Shown here one piece after another: positions 32,963 through 42,490 of a stretch of 48,394 nt of DNA. Position numbers and translations under genes: made by a program. A model generated the notes under the pieces. The model had not been told where the DNA came from, did not search any database, and was given only the letters and a program-made list of their open reading frames with translations. Origin of the DNA: Melioribacter sp. (GTDB lineage: Bacteria > Bacteroidota > Ignavibacteria > Ignavibacteriales > Melioribacteraceae); contig VEPI01000065.1 of assembly GCA_012026935.1 (NCBI GenBank), positions 1 to 48,394 on the forward strand. The letters are read 5' to 3'. Position 1 is the first letter of the stretch. Each line of letters begins with the position of its first letter.

Positions 32963-35900
32963 ATGAAAAAACTTTTTCTAATATCGCTCTTAGTTTTTTC
33001 CGGAAGTATTCTTGCACAGGTAAGCGAATATAATCCGGACTTTAATTGGTTTACTATAAAAGGCAAACACGTTCGTGTCCATTATCATGAAGAAGCCGAA
33101 CGCACTGCAAAGACAGTTGCAAAAATTGCCGATGAAGTTTGGGGACCGATAACTTCTCTTTACCAATATGAACCTGATGTAATTGACTTCGTAATTAAAG
33201 ACATTGATGATTATTCGAATGGTGCTACATATTTCTTTGATAATAAGATTGAGATCTGGTCTTCATCACTTGATTTTGATTTGCGCGGTACCCACAACTG
33301 GCTGCGTAATGTAATCTCTCATGAGTTCACACACATGGTGCAGATTCAAGCTTCAATGAAATTGTCACGAACTTTTCCGGTACTTTATCTTCAATTTATG
33401 AATTATGAAGACAAGCGCAGACCGGATATACTTTTCGGATTTCCAAATATTATAGCATCTTATCCAATTCCGGGAATAAATGTCCCGGCTTGGTTTGCCG
33501 AAGGAACCGCACAATACATGCGTAAAGAATTCAACTATGATAGTTGGGACACTCACCGTGATATGATTTTGCGCAGTTATGCATTGAGCGATAAAATGTT
33601 AACATGGAATCAAATGGGTGTCTTTGATAAAACCAGTCTTGGTAACGAATCAGTTTATAATTCCGGGTTTGCACTTGTAAGATATATCGCACAAAAATAT
33701 GGAGAGGATAAACTCCGCGAGATCAATAATAAACTTTCTAAGCTGACAAATTTTACAATTGATGCAGCGTTCAAAGATGTACTTGGCAAAGATGGAAATG
33801 AAATCTATGATGAATGGAGTAGATTTATAAAATCCGATTACAAAAAGAGAATTGCCGAAGTTGAAAAAAATCAAGTTGCCGGTGAGATGATCCGTAAAGA
33901 AGGGTTCGGAAATTTCTATCCGGTCTTTTCCAACGATGGTTCAAAACTATTTTACATTTCCAATAAATCGAACGATTATTTCAGCTTATCATCTTTGTAT
34001 ATGCTTGATCTCAAAACAAAAGAAGAAAAAGAAATTACTTCACAGATTCGTTCCAGTGTTAGTGTAGTTCCGGGAACGAATAAAATTATTTACTCCAAGT
34101 TGAGCGATAATAATCCGCGTCTTGTAAATATTCATGATCTGTATATTTATGATCTTGATCAAAGCAAAGAAACTCGTTTAACATTCGGATTACGTGCTAA
34201 TAATCCTTCTGTTTCGAACGACGGCAAAGAAATTGTCTTTATTTTCCAGAATGACGGATCTGTAAATCTTGGCACAGTTGATATAGAAGGTAAAAATTTT
34301 AAAAAATTAACATTCTTTGATAAGGGAGAACAGGTTTTCAATCCAAAATATTCCGTTGACGATTCATTCATTCTGTTTGATTATTCGTATAGTGATAACC
34401 GCGATGTTGCACGAATTAATTCTGATGGTTCAAATTACAAACTAATTACAACATCAAATGCTGATGAACGGAATCCGGTTCAGGCTAAGAACGGGAGAAT
34501 ATATTATTCAAGTGATGAATCCGGCATCTTCAATATTTACTCATTTGATTTGTCCTCCGGAGAGAAACGGCAAATTACAAATGTAACCGGCGGAGCGTTT
34601 ATGCCCGCTGTTAATATTGATGGAGATCTAGTCTATTCCGGTTATAGTGCTGATGGCTTCAAAATATTTTTTCTTCCGAAAGATGATAAACTAAAAATTG
34701 ATTCTGCTAATAAATATGTTTGGATTGGTAACCCACCGTTGGATGAGGATAAACCGAACGGGGACTTGGCTAAATTTAATATTAATGCTTTAAGAAATTT
34801 TGACGATAAAGCATTATCAACTTACACTCCGGAAAAATATTCCGGCTTCTTTTCTAAGATCAGTATTTTACCGTTCATTCGTTTTGATAATTATAACACT
34901 TCAAATTCCGGATTAGATAGAATCAAACCCGGAATTTATGTTGCATCGAGCGACGTGCTAAACCGCTTTGCGATCTTTGGTAGCGCTTCATTGAACAGAA
35001 AAATGGAACGTGATCTTTTTTTACAATTCGAATACAAAAATAAAGTTCCGTTACTCTATAATCTCGGATTAAAACCTACAATGGGTATTGAACTTTACAG
35101 CATAAGTCGTAAAAATAAAATTGATATTCCTTTCGGAATAGATTCTACATTTTATCCACCGAGAATTGATTATAATATTCCTGCCGAAGTAACTTATAAT
35201 TTATTCGAAGTAGATTTTGTTGCAAAGCACAAGATTTTCACGGAAGGGAATAATATTGAAGCGCGTTTTATTTTCAGCCAATACGTTTCAACGCTAAGCA
35301 GTTTTATTTTACCTGAAAGCGGAAATTATTTATATCCCGCCAGTGACGATAAATATTATATCGGAAGAAATATTCAAGTTAAATACACACACGAAGAAAT
35401 AAAACCGCAAATTGATTCGGATATTAATCCGGTTGGACGAAAAGTTGAAATACAATACAACTATGAATTCAATCGCTTTAATAATGAAAGCCGTTATACG
35501 GTTGTTGATGGAATCCTTGAACCGCTTTACAATGATTTTAATTTTCACCGTCTTGAATTGAATTGGAAAGAATATTTTGGTTTGGGATCGGGACAAACAT
35601 TGACTGCTCAATTCCGTGCGGGTTCAATTCTTGGCAAGGCAGTTCCGGACTTTTTCGATTTCTATCTTGGTGGATTAATCGGAATGAAGAGTTATCCTTT
35701 TTATGCTGTCAGCGGTAATAAAGTTGGATGGTTAAATCTTACTTATCGGTTTCCGTTATTCAAAAATATAGATACCCGCATAGGCCAGCTGTACGTTGAT
35801 AAAATTTACTTATCGGTTTATGGAGATTTTGGGAATGCATGGACCGGAGAATTTCCATCGTTAAATAATTTTAAGAAAGGTGCCGGCGCTGAAATAAGAA

Positions 35901-36055
35901 TTAGAATGAATTCATTTTACCTATTCCCAACAAGTTTGTTTTTAAATGCGGCTTATTCATTCGATAAATTTTCCAGAAAGATCTTAGGAGAAAATGTTAC
36001 TTATGGTCATGAATGGAGTTTCTACGGCGGAATACTTTTTGATTTTAGTCTTTAA
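32963..36055 (+). CDS. Gluzincin peptidase fused to a TolB-like propeller and an outer-membrane barrel
   Basis: The ATG at 32963 is preferred over the TTG one codon earlier; 1030 residues. Order: signal peptide (ending ILAQ), an MA-type metallopeptidase domain (about 25-290) with HEFTHMVQ (His120, Glu121, His124) and WFAEGTAQY (Glu180), a WD40/TolB-type propeller (about 300-600) with NDGSKLFYISN, SNDGKEIVFIF and KNGRIYYSSDESG blades, and an Omp85/BamA-like beta barrel (about 640-1030) with GGLIGMKSYPFYAVSG and YGDFGNAW. The predicted product is anchored in the outer membrane with its peptidase and propeller facing one side. It follows the pseudo-M6 gene by 5 bases and is likely cotranscribed. 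Function unknown. Confidence 0.82.
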   Translation: MKKLFLISLLVFSGSILAQVSEYNPDFNWFTIKGKHVRVHYHEEAERTAKTVAKIADEVWGPITSLYQYEPDVIDFVIKDIDDYSNGATYFFDNKIEIWSSSLDFDLRGTHNWLRNVISHEFTHMVQIQASMKLSRTFPVLYLQFMNYEDKRRPDILFGFPNIIASYPIPGINVPAWFAEGTAQYMRKEFNYDSWDTHRDMILRSYALSDKMLTWNQMGVFDKTSLGNESVYNSGFALVRYIAQKYGEDKLREINNKLSKLTNFTIDAAFKDVLGKDGNEIYDEWSRFIKSDYKKRIAEVEKNQVAGEMIRKEGFGNFYPVFSNDGSKLFYISNKSNDYFSLSSLYMLDLKTKEEKEITSQIRSSVSVVPGTNKIIYSKLSDNNPRLVNIHDLYIYDLDQSKETRLTFGLRANNPSVSNDGKEIVFIFQNDGSVNLGTVDIEGKNFKKLTFFDKGEQVFNPKYSVDDSFILFDYSYSDNRDVARINSDGSNYKLITTSNADERNPVQAKNGRIYYSSDESGIFNIYSFDLSSGEKRQITNVTGGAFMPAVNIDGDLVYSGYSADGFKIFFLPKDDKLKIDSANKYVWIGNPPLDEDKPNGDLAKFNINALRNFDDKALSTYTPEKYSGFFSKISILPFIRFDNYNTSNSGLDRIKPGIYVASSDVLNRFAIFGSASLNRKMERDLFLQFEYKNKVPLLYNLGLKPTMGIELYSISRKNKIDIPFGIDSTFYPPRIDYNIPAEVTYNLFEVDFVAKHKIFTEGNNIEARFIFSQYVSTLSSFILPESGNYLYPASDDKYYIGRNIQVKYTHEEIKPQIDSDINPVGRKVEIQYNYEFNRFNNESRYTVVDGILEPLYNDFNFHRLELNWKEYFGLGSGQTLTAQFRAGSILGKAVPDFFDFYLGGLIGMKSYPFYAVSGNKVGWLNLTYRFPLFKNIDTRIGQLYVDKIYLSVYGDFGNAWTGEFPSLNNFKKGAGAEIRIRMNSFYLFPTSLFLNAAYSFDKFSRKILGENVTYGHEWSFYGGILFDFSL

Positions 36056-36071
36056 TTATTTTGGATGAATG

Positions 36072-36977
36072 ATGAGAAAAATATTTTTGTTAATTGTTAT
36101 CAGTTGTCAGTTGTCAGTGATCAGCGGTCAAACGGATTTATCAGGTTCGTTAAGTCTTGATTCGAAAATTTCTTTTGACAAGTCGGAGAAATTTTCAAAA
36201 GATGAGAATATAAATGAAAATAAAAAGTCTCCTTTATTAGCTGGTGTTTTATCATTTGTTGTTCCGGGTGCCGGTGAATTTTATACAGAAAGCTACATCA
36301 AATCTGCTGTGTTTATCGCAATTGAAGCAACTGCAATAACAGTAGGATTGATCTATGATAAAAAGGGGAACGATCAGACTAACTTTTTTCAAAATTATGC
36401 AGATGGGGTTCAAGGATGGTCTGTTCTTAGATACGCCCAATGGACATTGAATCACATTACAGAATTAAATCCTAATCTGAAACTGGCTGACTATCAAAAT
36501 AAAGTTATTCAAAATGGTCAGGTAAATTGGGATGAATTAAATAAACTGGAAAATGATGTCGCTGGGCGCAGCGGGATAGATGGAAATGTTCTAGGAAGTT
36601 ATTATTCCCATCGTTTACCAAAATATGGTGAGCAACAATATTATGAACTTATAGGAAAGTATCCGCAGTTTTATCAAGGTTGGAATGATGCAGATATGTC
36701 ATTGGTATCATATGACGAGATTAAACTGAAACTCGATAGCGGAGGAACAAGATTTACCTACTATTCCGAAGAACGAGGTAAAGCAAATGATTTTTATAAC
36801 GTTGCTTCCAAAGCAGTAATTGTTGTGGTTGTAAATCATATTATAAGTGCAGTAGATGCTGCGTGGTCTGCCCACGGATATAATAGCAGACTTGAAATGC
36901 ATGCGAGCATTGAAAAGTATAACACAGGTTTTAAAACCGTATATTACCCTCAATTAAATTTGCAGTTTAGTTTTTAA
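36072..36977 (+). CDS. Envelope protein of unknown function (DUF5683-like)
   Basis: A 301-residue protein; ATGs at 36069 and 36072 are adjacent and either may serve. It has a signal peptide whose middle is built from a DNA heptad repeat (VISCQLSVISGQ), a hydrophilic stretch, and a membrane-hairpin-like region (about 55-95; LLAGVLSFVVPGAGEFY, then IKSAVFIAIEATAITVG) typical of Bacteroidota proteins with a P-GAGxxY core. A second hydrophobic segment (about 240-262) precedes the C-terminal sheet. I do not recognise a specific family with confidence. It lies between the propeller-barrel gene and der. Confidence 0.7.
   Translation: MRKIFLLIVISCQLSVISGQTDLSGSLSLDSKISFDKSEKFSKDENINENKKSPLLAGVLSFVVPGAGEFYTESYIKSAVFIAIEATAITVGLIYDKKGNDQTNFFQNYADGVQGWSVLRYAQWTLNHITELNPNLKLADYQNKVIQNGQVNWDELNKLENDVAGRSGIDGNVLGSYYSHRLPKYGEQQYYELIGKYPQFYQGWNDADMSLVSYDEIKLKLDSGGTRFTYYSEERGKANDFYNVASKAVIVVVVNHIISAVDAAWSAHGYNSRLEMHASIEKYNTGFKTVYYPQLNLQFSF
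36100..36124 (+). repeat. TCAGTTG-type heptad tandem repeat inside a signal peptide
   Basis: The bases read TCAGTTG twice followed by a degenerate TCAGTGA and TCAG, a short tandem array of 7-base units. It encodes the central residues of the signal peptide of the gene at 36072. Similar heptads are usually intergenic, so its use in coding sequence is worth noting. Confidence 0.6.
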
Positions 36978-36993
36978 CATAGTCTAATCAAAA

Positions 36994-38304
36994 ATGAGCA
37001 CACCTTTAGTTTTAATTGTCGGGAGACCGAATGTTGGTAAATCAACTCTGTTCAACCGTTTAACACACAGCACCACAGCAATTGTTGATGATGTTAGCGG
37101 CGTAACACGGGACAGAATTTACGGCGATGTTGAGTGGAACGGAAAATATTTCCGCGTGATTGATACAGGCGGATACGTGCCAAACTCGGAAGATCTCTTT
37201 GAAACTGCTATTAGAGAACAGATCGAAATTGCAATTGAAGAATGCGATGCAATACTTTTTGTTGTTGATGGTAGGATTGGATTGACCCCCATTGATAAAG
37301 ATGTTACAGATATTTTACGGCGAGCTAACAAACCGGTTTTTCTTCTTGTTAATAAAAGCGATACCCCGAATTATGAAATAACAAAAGCAGATTTTTATTC
37401 TCTCGGGCTAAAACATATTTATGATGTTTCTGCACTCAACGGAAGAAATCTTGGAAATCTTCTCGATGATTTGATGGCTCACCTGCAATTTTCTGATGAG
37501 ATTGATACTGAAACGCGTTTGCGTCTTGCAATTATTGGCAAACCGAATGTAGGTAAATCTTCTCTGGTAAATGCTTTGCTTGGTTATGATAGAACTATTG
37601 TAACAAATATTCCCGGAACAACAAGAGACAGCATAGATTCTATTTTAAAATATTACGGTGAAGAAATTGTGCTTGTTGATACAGCAGGGCTGCGCAAAAA
37701 AACAAAAGTGAAAGAGAATATTGAATTCTTTTCAAATGTGCGGACGTACAAAGCACTTTGGAGCTGTGATGTAGCAGTTCTATTATTAGATTCAATGCTT
37801 GGTGTGGAAAAACAAGATCAGAAAATTATTGATGAAGCGGTCCGTAGAAGGAAAGGATTAATTCTCGCTGTTAACAAGTGGGATCTTCTCGAAAAAGATA
37901 CAGGAACAGCTAAAGTTTATACGGATGCAATTCACGATAAAATGGGCTCTATTGATTATGTGCCGGTAATTTTTATTTCCGCACTAACAAAACAAAGAAT
38001 TTTTAAGCTGATCGAAATTGCAAAAAAAGTTCACGATGAAAGACACAAAAAAATTCCAACCCACGAACTTAATGATGTATTACTGCCGGAGATAGAAAAA
38101 ACTCCGCCGCCGTCTTCACCAACTGGCAAAGAAGTAAAGATTAAATATGTAACTCAAGTTGGCGATCATTATCCCATCTTTATGTTTTTTTGCAATGAAC
38201 ACAGATTCATACCGGATCATTACAAAAGGTTTTTAGAAAAGATGATTCGCAGACATTTTGGTTTTGAAGGCGTACCAATGACCCTTTCGTTCAAAGCAAA
38301 ATAA
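36994..38304 (+). CDS. der: Ribosome-assembly GTPase Der (EngA)
   Basis: A 436-residue double GTPase needed for 50S subunit maturation. First G domain: [28 protein letters not shown] and NKSD. Second: [34 protein letters not shown] and NKWD. The C-terminal KH-like domain (about 350-436) ends [11 protein letters not shown]. All switch and base-recognition motifs are intact and the length is normal. It starts 17 bases after the preceding gene without a clear SD. It is the last + strand gene; the minus-strand genes begin 63 bases later. Confidence 0.98.
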   Translation: MSTPLVLIVGRPNVGKSTLFNRLTHSTTAIVDDVSGVTRDRIYGDVEWNGKYFRVIDTGGYVPNSEDLFETAIREQIEIAIEECDAILFVVDGRIGLTPIDKDVTDILRRANKPVFLLVNKSDTPNYEITKADFYSLGLKHIYDVSALNGRNLGNLLDDLMAHLQFSDEIDTETRLRLAIIGKPNVGKSSLVNALLGYDRTIVTNIPGTTRDSIDSILKYYGEEIVLVDTAGLRKKTKVKENIEFFSNVRTYKALWSCDVAVLLLDSMLGVEKQDQKIIDEAVRRRKGLILAVNKWDLLEKDTGTAKVYTDAIHDKMGSIDYVPVIFISALTKQRIFKLIEIAKKVHDERHKKIPTHELNDVLLPEIEKTPPPSSPTGKEVKIKYVTQVGDHYPIFMFFCNEHRFIPDHYKRFLEKMIRRHFGFEGVPMTLSFKAK

Positions 38305-38366
38305 TATTTACTTAACGCTAATTAGCTTTTGATAATTTTATTTACTGTGGGTAAATAACTAAATTA

Positions 38367-38816
38367 TTACAAAAATTTTATCCAGACTTTTTGAAGATAA
38401 ACTTGGTAATCCTTCCCGAATTTATCATGCAAATAATTATATTCATCCTTGATAAACACTTGAAACAAAACGAAATTAATTATTACAGATGAAAGTACTA
38501 ACCAAGAATTGAGTATTAAACCTATTCCGGGGATTATTAAAAGTAAGTAAGCAGCATACATAGGATTTCTAAAGTATCTATATAATCCGTCCATCATTAA
38601 TAGCCCCGATTTAAAAGCTTTCCTTAATTTCTTCCCAATATTGGCAACAATGATTACACCGGCGATAATCATTATAATACCAATTGCTAATAAAGTAGAA
38701 TAACTTTCTTCGGTTATTTGAAAAGCCGGTTTGGTCTCATAGTCAATTATTGCTGCAACTATAATATATAGAAATGTAGGAACAGCAATCTTTGGTGCTG
38801 CGCCGGTTATCTTCAT
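38367..38816 (-). CDS. Isoprenylcysteine/phospholipid methyltransferase-like membrane protein
   Basis: A 149-residue integral membrane protein with four hydrophobic segments (about 10-22, 40-60, 88-105 and 107-120). The C-terminal pattern is that of the ICMT/PEMT family: YRYFRNPMYAAYLLLIIPG (the Arg-Asn-Pro-Met-Tyr motif) and KDEYNYLHDKFGKDYQVYLQ (Glu followed by FGxxYxxY) for S-adenosylmethionine and substrate binding. Bacterial members methylate small or lipid substrates that are mostly unknown. It is convergent with der. Confidence 0.82.
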   Translation of the reverse strand: MKITGAAPKIAVPTFLYIIVAAIIDYETKPAFQITEESYSTLLAIGIIMIIAGVIIVANIGKKLRKAFKSGLLMMDGLYRYFRNPMYAAYLLLIIPGIGLILNSWLVLSSVIINFVLFQVFIKDEYNYLHDKFGKDYQVYLQKVWIKFL

Positions 38817-38891
38817 ATATTCTCCAATTAATTATTAATAGAATAATGATTATGAAAATCAATTAAGCAGAATAATTTGCAGATAATAACC

Positions 38892-39623
38892 CTAATTCAT
38901 TTTTCTTACACGCACTTCACAATCTTTCTTATCTTTCAATAGTCTTACTATATCATTCACATTGGTATTCCCATAATGGTACGGATAAAGAATCTTCGGA
39001 TTAAACATTTTAACTGCATCTGCAACCATAGCCGGAGTCATAGTATAAGGTAAGTTCATTGGCAGAAAAGCGATGTCAATTCCTTTAAGGTTTTTCATCT
39101 CCGGAACATTTTCAGTATCTCCTGCTATGTAAACTTTTACATTTGCAAAAGTCAGCACGTAACCATTTCCATTTCCTTTTGGATGGAAAGCTTCTCCGGT
39201 TTCTCTTTTGTTAATGATGTTATAAGCCGGCACAGCTTCAATTTTGATTTCTTTATAAGAAGTTTTCTCACCGTTCTTTAGAACAGTACCTTCAACAGCT
39301 TTTAGAAGAGATGCTTCATTACAGAATAATTTTGTATCAGCCATCGTTATAGACTCAATTGCTTTTGGGTCCAGATGATCGCCATGCTCGTGAGTGATTA
39401 GGATTAAATCGGCTTTTGGCAATTTGGTATAATCAGCAAGTCTGCCGAATGGGTCAACATGAGTAACAACATTTTTAAATTCAAAAATTAAAGTACCATG
39501 CCCGACAAAAGTTATCTTAAGATCACCGTCAGATGTCTTGATGATATCGGTTTGAAAACTATTCTGTGCAATTAGAATATTAACAGTTAATAACAGAATT
39601 ATTATCGAGATTAAATTTTTCAT
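38892..39623 (-). CDS. Exported metallo-beta-lactamase-fold hydrolase (UlaG-like)
   Basis: The start at 39623 follows GGAG; a codon 15 bases upstream is in frame but lacks an SD. The product has 243 residues with a signal peptide (to LIAQN). Metal motifs: GHGTLIFEF, VTHVDPFGR, the hallmark THEHGDHLD, IAGDTENVPEM and YPYHYGNT. The short UlaG/YcbL-like architecture acts on phosphodiesters, lactones or other esters. Located in the periplasm or outside by its signal peptide. Substrate unknown. Confidence 0.85.
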   Translation of the reverse strand: MKNLISIIILLLTVNILIAQNSFQTDIIKTSDGDLKITFVGHGTLIFEFKNVVTHVDPFGRLADYTKLPKADLILITHEHGDHLDPKAIESITMADTKLFCNEASLLKAVEGTVLKNGEKTSYKEIKIEAVPAYNIINKRETGEAFHPKGNGNGYVLTFANVKVYIAGDTENVPEMKNLKGIDIAFLPMNLPYTMTPAMVADAVKMFNPKILYPYHYGNTNVNDIVRLLKDKKDCEVRVRKMN

Positions 39624-39689
39624 TACTGAACTCCACAATTAATTCTTAAAAAATCTTTAATGATGTATAAATTATTTGTGTTCGTCCTT

Positions 39690-40985
39690 TTATTTATAAC
39701 GGCGGCGATTTCGAATCTGCAGATAAATAAATGCCAGGATGCCTGTCAGAATGGAACTCAATGCAAGAATGCCTACAAACGGAAGAATAACAAGCGACAT
39801 TATGAGTGATATCCAGGGCAGCATTCGTTTAATTCCGCGCTCATTAAGCAGCCGAATACCGGCAGCCGAACCAATGATATAAACTAACACCGCCGCACCG
39901 CTGGGAATAAGTAATGCAGTTTGAAGATTGACATCGAAGAAATAATAAACAATTAACATACACATTGACAATCCCGACAACAGCATTAGGCTTCGTATTG
40001 GAGTACCGGTATTGCTATCAACATGATTAAACCATTTTGGTAGACCTTCATCTCTGGCAACCGCAAGTACAACCCGCGACATTCCCGCTGTATAGGCATT
40101 TACTGTAGCAAAAATAATTACCACTGCAAGCAAAGCCGTTCCGATTGCACCATGACTTCCCAGGACGTTGGCAAATATTGCAGCAAATGGTGCAACACTT
40201 CCGCCGGATTTGTAAGCTTGCGTACCAATTGTTACTGTAGCAACAGCTAAGTATAAGCCGCTAATTAGAATTACACTAAGAATTATACTTCTTTGGAAAT
40301 CACGTTTTGGGTTTTCAAATTCCTCTGCAACATTTGATACATTTTCATATCCAAGGAAAGACCAGAAGATAAGTGCTGCCGCAGTTCCGATTGGTAATAA
40401 ACCATTAGGTGAAAACGGAATAAAATTTTGTGCATTCATCGAGCCGGCCGACAAAATTACGGCGGCGAGAAGTAAAACTACTATTGAAACAACAACTGTT
40501 AATTGAATTTTGTTGCTGAAAATAATGCCTAGATAGTTAACGAGAAATGCTAGTAACGTAATTATAGTAGCAACTACGAAGATTTCAAATCTGCTCATCG
40601 GGAAAGCATACGACAAATAGGAAGCTGCAATTAATGTAACGGCAGGACCTCCTGTAACATACCAAAAAATAAAAAGCCATCCGGTTACAACTGCAATCGG
40701 TAAACCAAAACTTTCTTTTGCAAAAGAATATATTCCACCGGATTCAGGATTGCGGGATGAAAGTGAAGCGAAAGTGTATGCAAAAGGATAACTAGAAAGA
40801 GCTAAGATTATCCAGGCAATAAGTGAAGCCGGTCCTGCAATTTGAGCTGTAAGTCCGGGTAATACAAGAATACCGGAGCCGAGAACAGAACTTACATAAA
40901 GCGCCACGGCATGCCGTAACTTGATCGCTTTTTTCAATTTTTGAGTTGTCTCTGTATCAGATGACGAAACAAGTTCCGTGTTCAC
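39690..40985 (-). CDS. APC superfamily amino acid/polyamine permease
   Basis: A 431-residue inner-membrane transporter with about 12 hydrophobic segments. The first helix break GSGILVLPGL and the stretch YPFAYTFASLSSRNPESGGI (typed SSRNPESGGIYSFAKESFG) match APC-family substrate- and cation-site motifs; PKWFNHVDSNTGTPIRS is the usual cytoplasmic loop after helix 8. The assigned start is GTG at 40985 and is uncertain. It stands alone between the MBL hydrolase and the AHSA1 operon. Amino-acid import or exchange is probable; the specific substrate is not evident. Confidence 0.88.
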   Translation of the reverse strand: MNTELVSSSDTETTQKLKKAIKLRHAVALYVSSVLGSGILVLPGLTAQIAGPASLIAWIILALSSYPFAYTFASLSSRNPESGGIYSFAKESFGLPIAVVTGWLFIFWYVTGGPAVTLIAASYLSYAFPMSRFEIFVVATIITLLAFLVNYLGIIFSNKIQLTVVVSIVVLLLAAVILSAGSMNAQNFIPFSPNGLLPIGTAAALIFWSFLGYENVSNVAEEFENPKRDFQRSIILSVILISGLYLAVATVTIGTQAYKSGGSVAPFAAIFANVLGSHGAIGTALLAVVIIFATVNAYTAGMSRVVLAVARDEGLPKWFNHVDSNTGTPIRSLMLLSGLSMCMLIVYYFFDVNLQTALLIPSGAAVLVYIIGSAAGIRLLNERGIKRMLPWISLIMSLVILPFVGILALSSILTGILAFIYLQIRNRRRYK

Positions 40986-41092
40986 TAAACTAATTCCATA
41001 AATTGTAAGATTATTTGTTCTTTGATGATCCGGCCTGTAATAACTTTACAAATGAACGTTAAGAAAAGTTCAAATTAATATCATCAATTCAT

Positions 41093-41521
41093 TTAAGGTT
41101 TTTCAACAAACTCTTTCAACGAAATGCCAACTATATGAGTCCATCCTTCAACAAAATTTTCTTTTCCAAAATCCGGATTGCTTACAGGGAAAGATTCTAA
41201 ACCTTTGTGAGTAAGTATCAATCGAGTTTGATTTCCTTCATTAAATAATTCAAAGGTAACGTACGATATTCCTTCATATCCGTCATAACGCCAACTGTAT
41301 GTAAGTTTTTTGCCAACAACGACTTCAGTAATTCTGCATAGATGTAAGTACTGTCTTTCTTCCTTACCGCCATAGAACTGAAATTCAAATCCTACTTCCG
41401 GTTTAAATTCGGCAAGATCAAAGTACCATTTCTTCATTTCATTTTTATCGCTAATTGCTTTCCACACCTTTGTAGTAGGTGCATTATAAGTTCGTTCGAT
41501 GATGATAGGCTCATTATTCAT
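41093..41521 (-). CDS. SRPBCC/AHSA1-domain protein
   Basis: A 142-residue Bet v1-like (START-fold) protein: IIIERTYNAPTTKVWKAISD, WYFDLAEFKPEVGFEFQFYG, TYSWRYDGYEG-like (typed LTYSWRYDGYE) and GWTHIVGISLKEFVE. AHSA1 domains bind small hydrophobic ligands or activate Hsp90-like partners; many bacterial copies sit next to ArsR regulators. It overlaps the upstream AHSA1 gene by 8 bases and is the last gene of the ArsR-led operon. SD AAAGGA precedes the ATG. Confidence 0.85.
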   Translation of the reverse strand: MNNEPIIIERTYNAPTTKVWKAISDKNEMKKWYFDLAEFKPEVGFEFQFYGGKEERQYLHLCRITEVVVGKKLTYSWRYDGYEGISYVTFELFNEGNQTRLILTHKGLESFPVSNPDFGKENFVEGWTHIVGISLKEFVEKP

Positions 41522-41990
41522 AATGTAATTCCTTTGAAAGATAATTTTGAAGTTTATCTACATTTTGTTTCAATCCTTCATCTGCTTTAAATGTCTTTAC
41601 AACCTGAATAAATTGATCTTTACTTTCAAACAACATATGCCAGCTTAATTCTGTTTGGTTGTTGAGACTTTCAAATTCAATAGTAGCAACAAATTTAGGA
41701 TGTGAAATGTGTTCATAAACAATCTTCTTAAATTTAATAACTTCAGTAAAAATGCTTTTATTCACATAATCAACTCCGTCAGGGCCATGCATTATTAAAT
41801 TCCATTCACCTCCTGGTTTCACTTCCATTTTAGATATCGTGTTTGAGAAACCATTTGGACCCCACCAATTTTTAATATGGTCGGGATTTGTCCAAACATG
41901 CCATACCAATTCAATCGGTGCATTTAATAATCTAGAAATTTTTATTTCTCGGTCTTCAGTATTTGAAACGGATTTATTTTTCTCGCTCAT
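41514..41990 (-). CDS. SRPBCC/AHSA1-domain protein
   Basis: The start at 41990 (MSEKNKSVSNTEDREI) is chosen because the domain begins soon after; an in-frame start at 42080 would overlap the DoxX gene. The product has 158 residues. Motifs: ISRLLNAPIELVWHVWTNPD, IKNWWGPNGFSNTI and GEWNLIMHGPDGVDY, closely like the AHSA1 protein at 43081. The ligand cavity is presumed. It follows DoxX after 56 bases and overlaps the next AHSA1 gene by 8 bases. Confidence 0.86.
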   Translation of the reverse strand: MSEKNKSVSNTEDREIKISRLLNAPIELVWHVWTNPDHIKNWWGPNGFSNTISKMEVKPGGEWNLIMHGPDGVDYVNKSIFTEVIKFKKIVYEHISHPKFVATIEFESLNNQTELSWHMLFESKDQFIQVVKTFKADEGLKQNVDKLQNYLSKELHYE

Positions 41991-42046
41991 GAGTATTCTT
42001 TCATTCAACTTTTTACTATTAATTAAAAATATTTTTTTGAAAATAT

Positions 42047-42490
42047 TTAGACGTTCTTGTGTTGGCGCTTTGCCCGCCATTCATCAATACTCCAAGCTCC
42101 CGGACTTGTAGCCGAAAAATATAGCCAAACAAAACAGTAGACCATAGCGGTTACTCCTCCATTCATTGTAGGCCAAAAACCTTGAGGTGCATGGAATTGA
42201 AAATAGGCTACTGCCATTTCGCCGGATAAAATAAAGGCAACCGGGCGGGTAAAGAGACCAAGCAGAAGTAATGCACCTCCGAACGCCTCGAGAACTCCGC
42301 CAATCCCGATTTGGGATAATAATTTTGCTGTATCACCATTGGGAGGCATTCCTACCGGGAAGGCGAAGAGTTTAGATGTACCTGCAAGAATAAATATGTA
42401 CGCAGCAACGATTCGAAGGATACTTTTCAGATAAGTAGCCCAGCTAATCCACTTGCCAATTATTTTCGATATGTTATTATTGTTTTTCAT
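42047..42490 (-). CDS. DoxX family membrane protein
   Basis: A 147-residue protein with four transmembrane segments: LRIVAAYIFILAGTSKLFAF, GVLEAFGGALLLLGLFTRPV, AFILSGEMAVAYFQFHAPQG and AMVYCFVWLYFSATSPG. These match the DoxX/TQO-subunit family, including the characteristic G-KL and E-GG elements. Members are associated with quinone or thiosulfate redox and with stress responses. It overlaps the VOC gene by 14 bases and belongs to the ArsR operon. Specific role unknown. Confidence 0.88.
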   Translation of the reverse strand: MKNNNNISKIIGKWISWATYLKSILRIVAAYIFILAGTSKLFAFPVGMPPNGDTAKLLSQIGIGGVLEAFGGALLLLGLFTRPVAFILSGEMAVAYFQFHAPQGFWPTMNGGVTAMVYCFVWLYFSATSPGAWSIDEWRAKRQHKNV

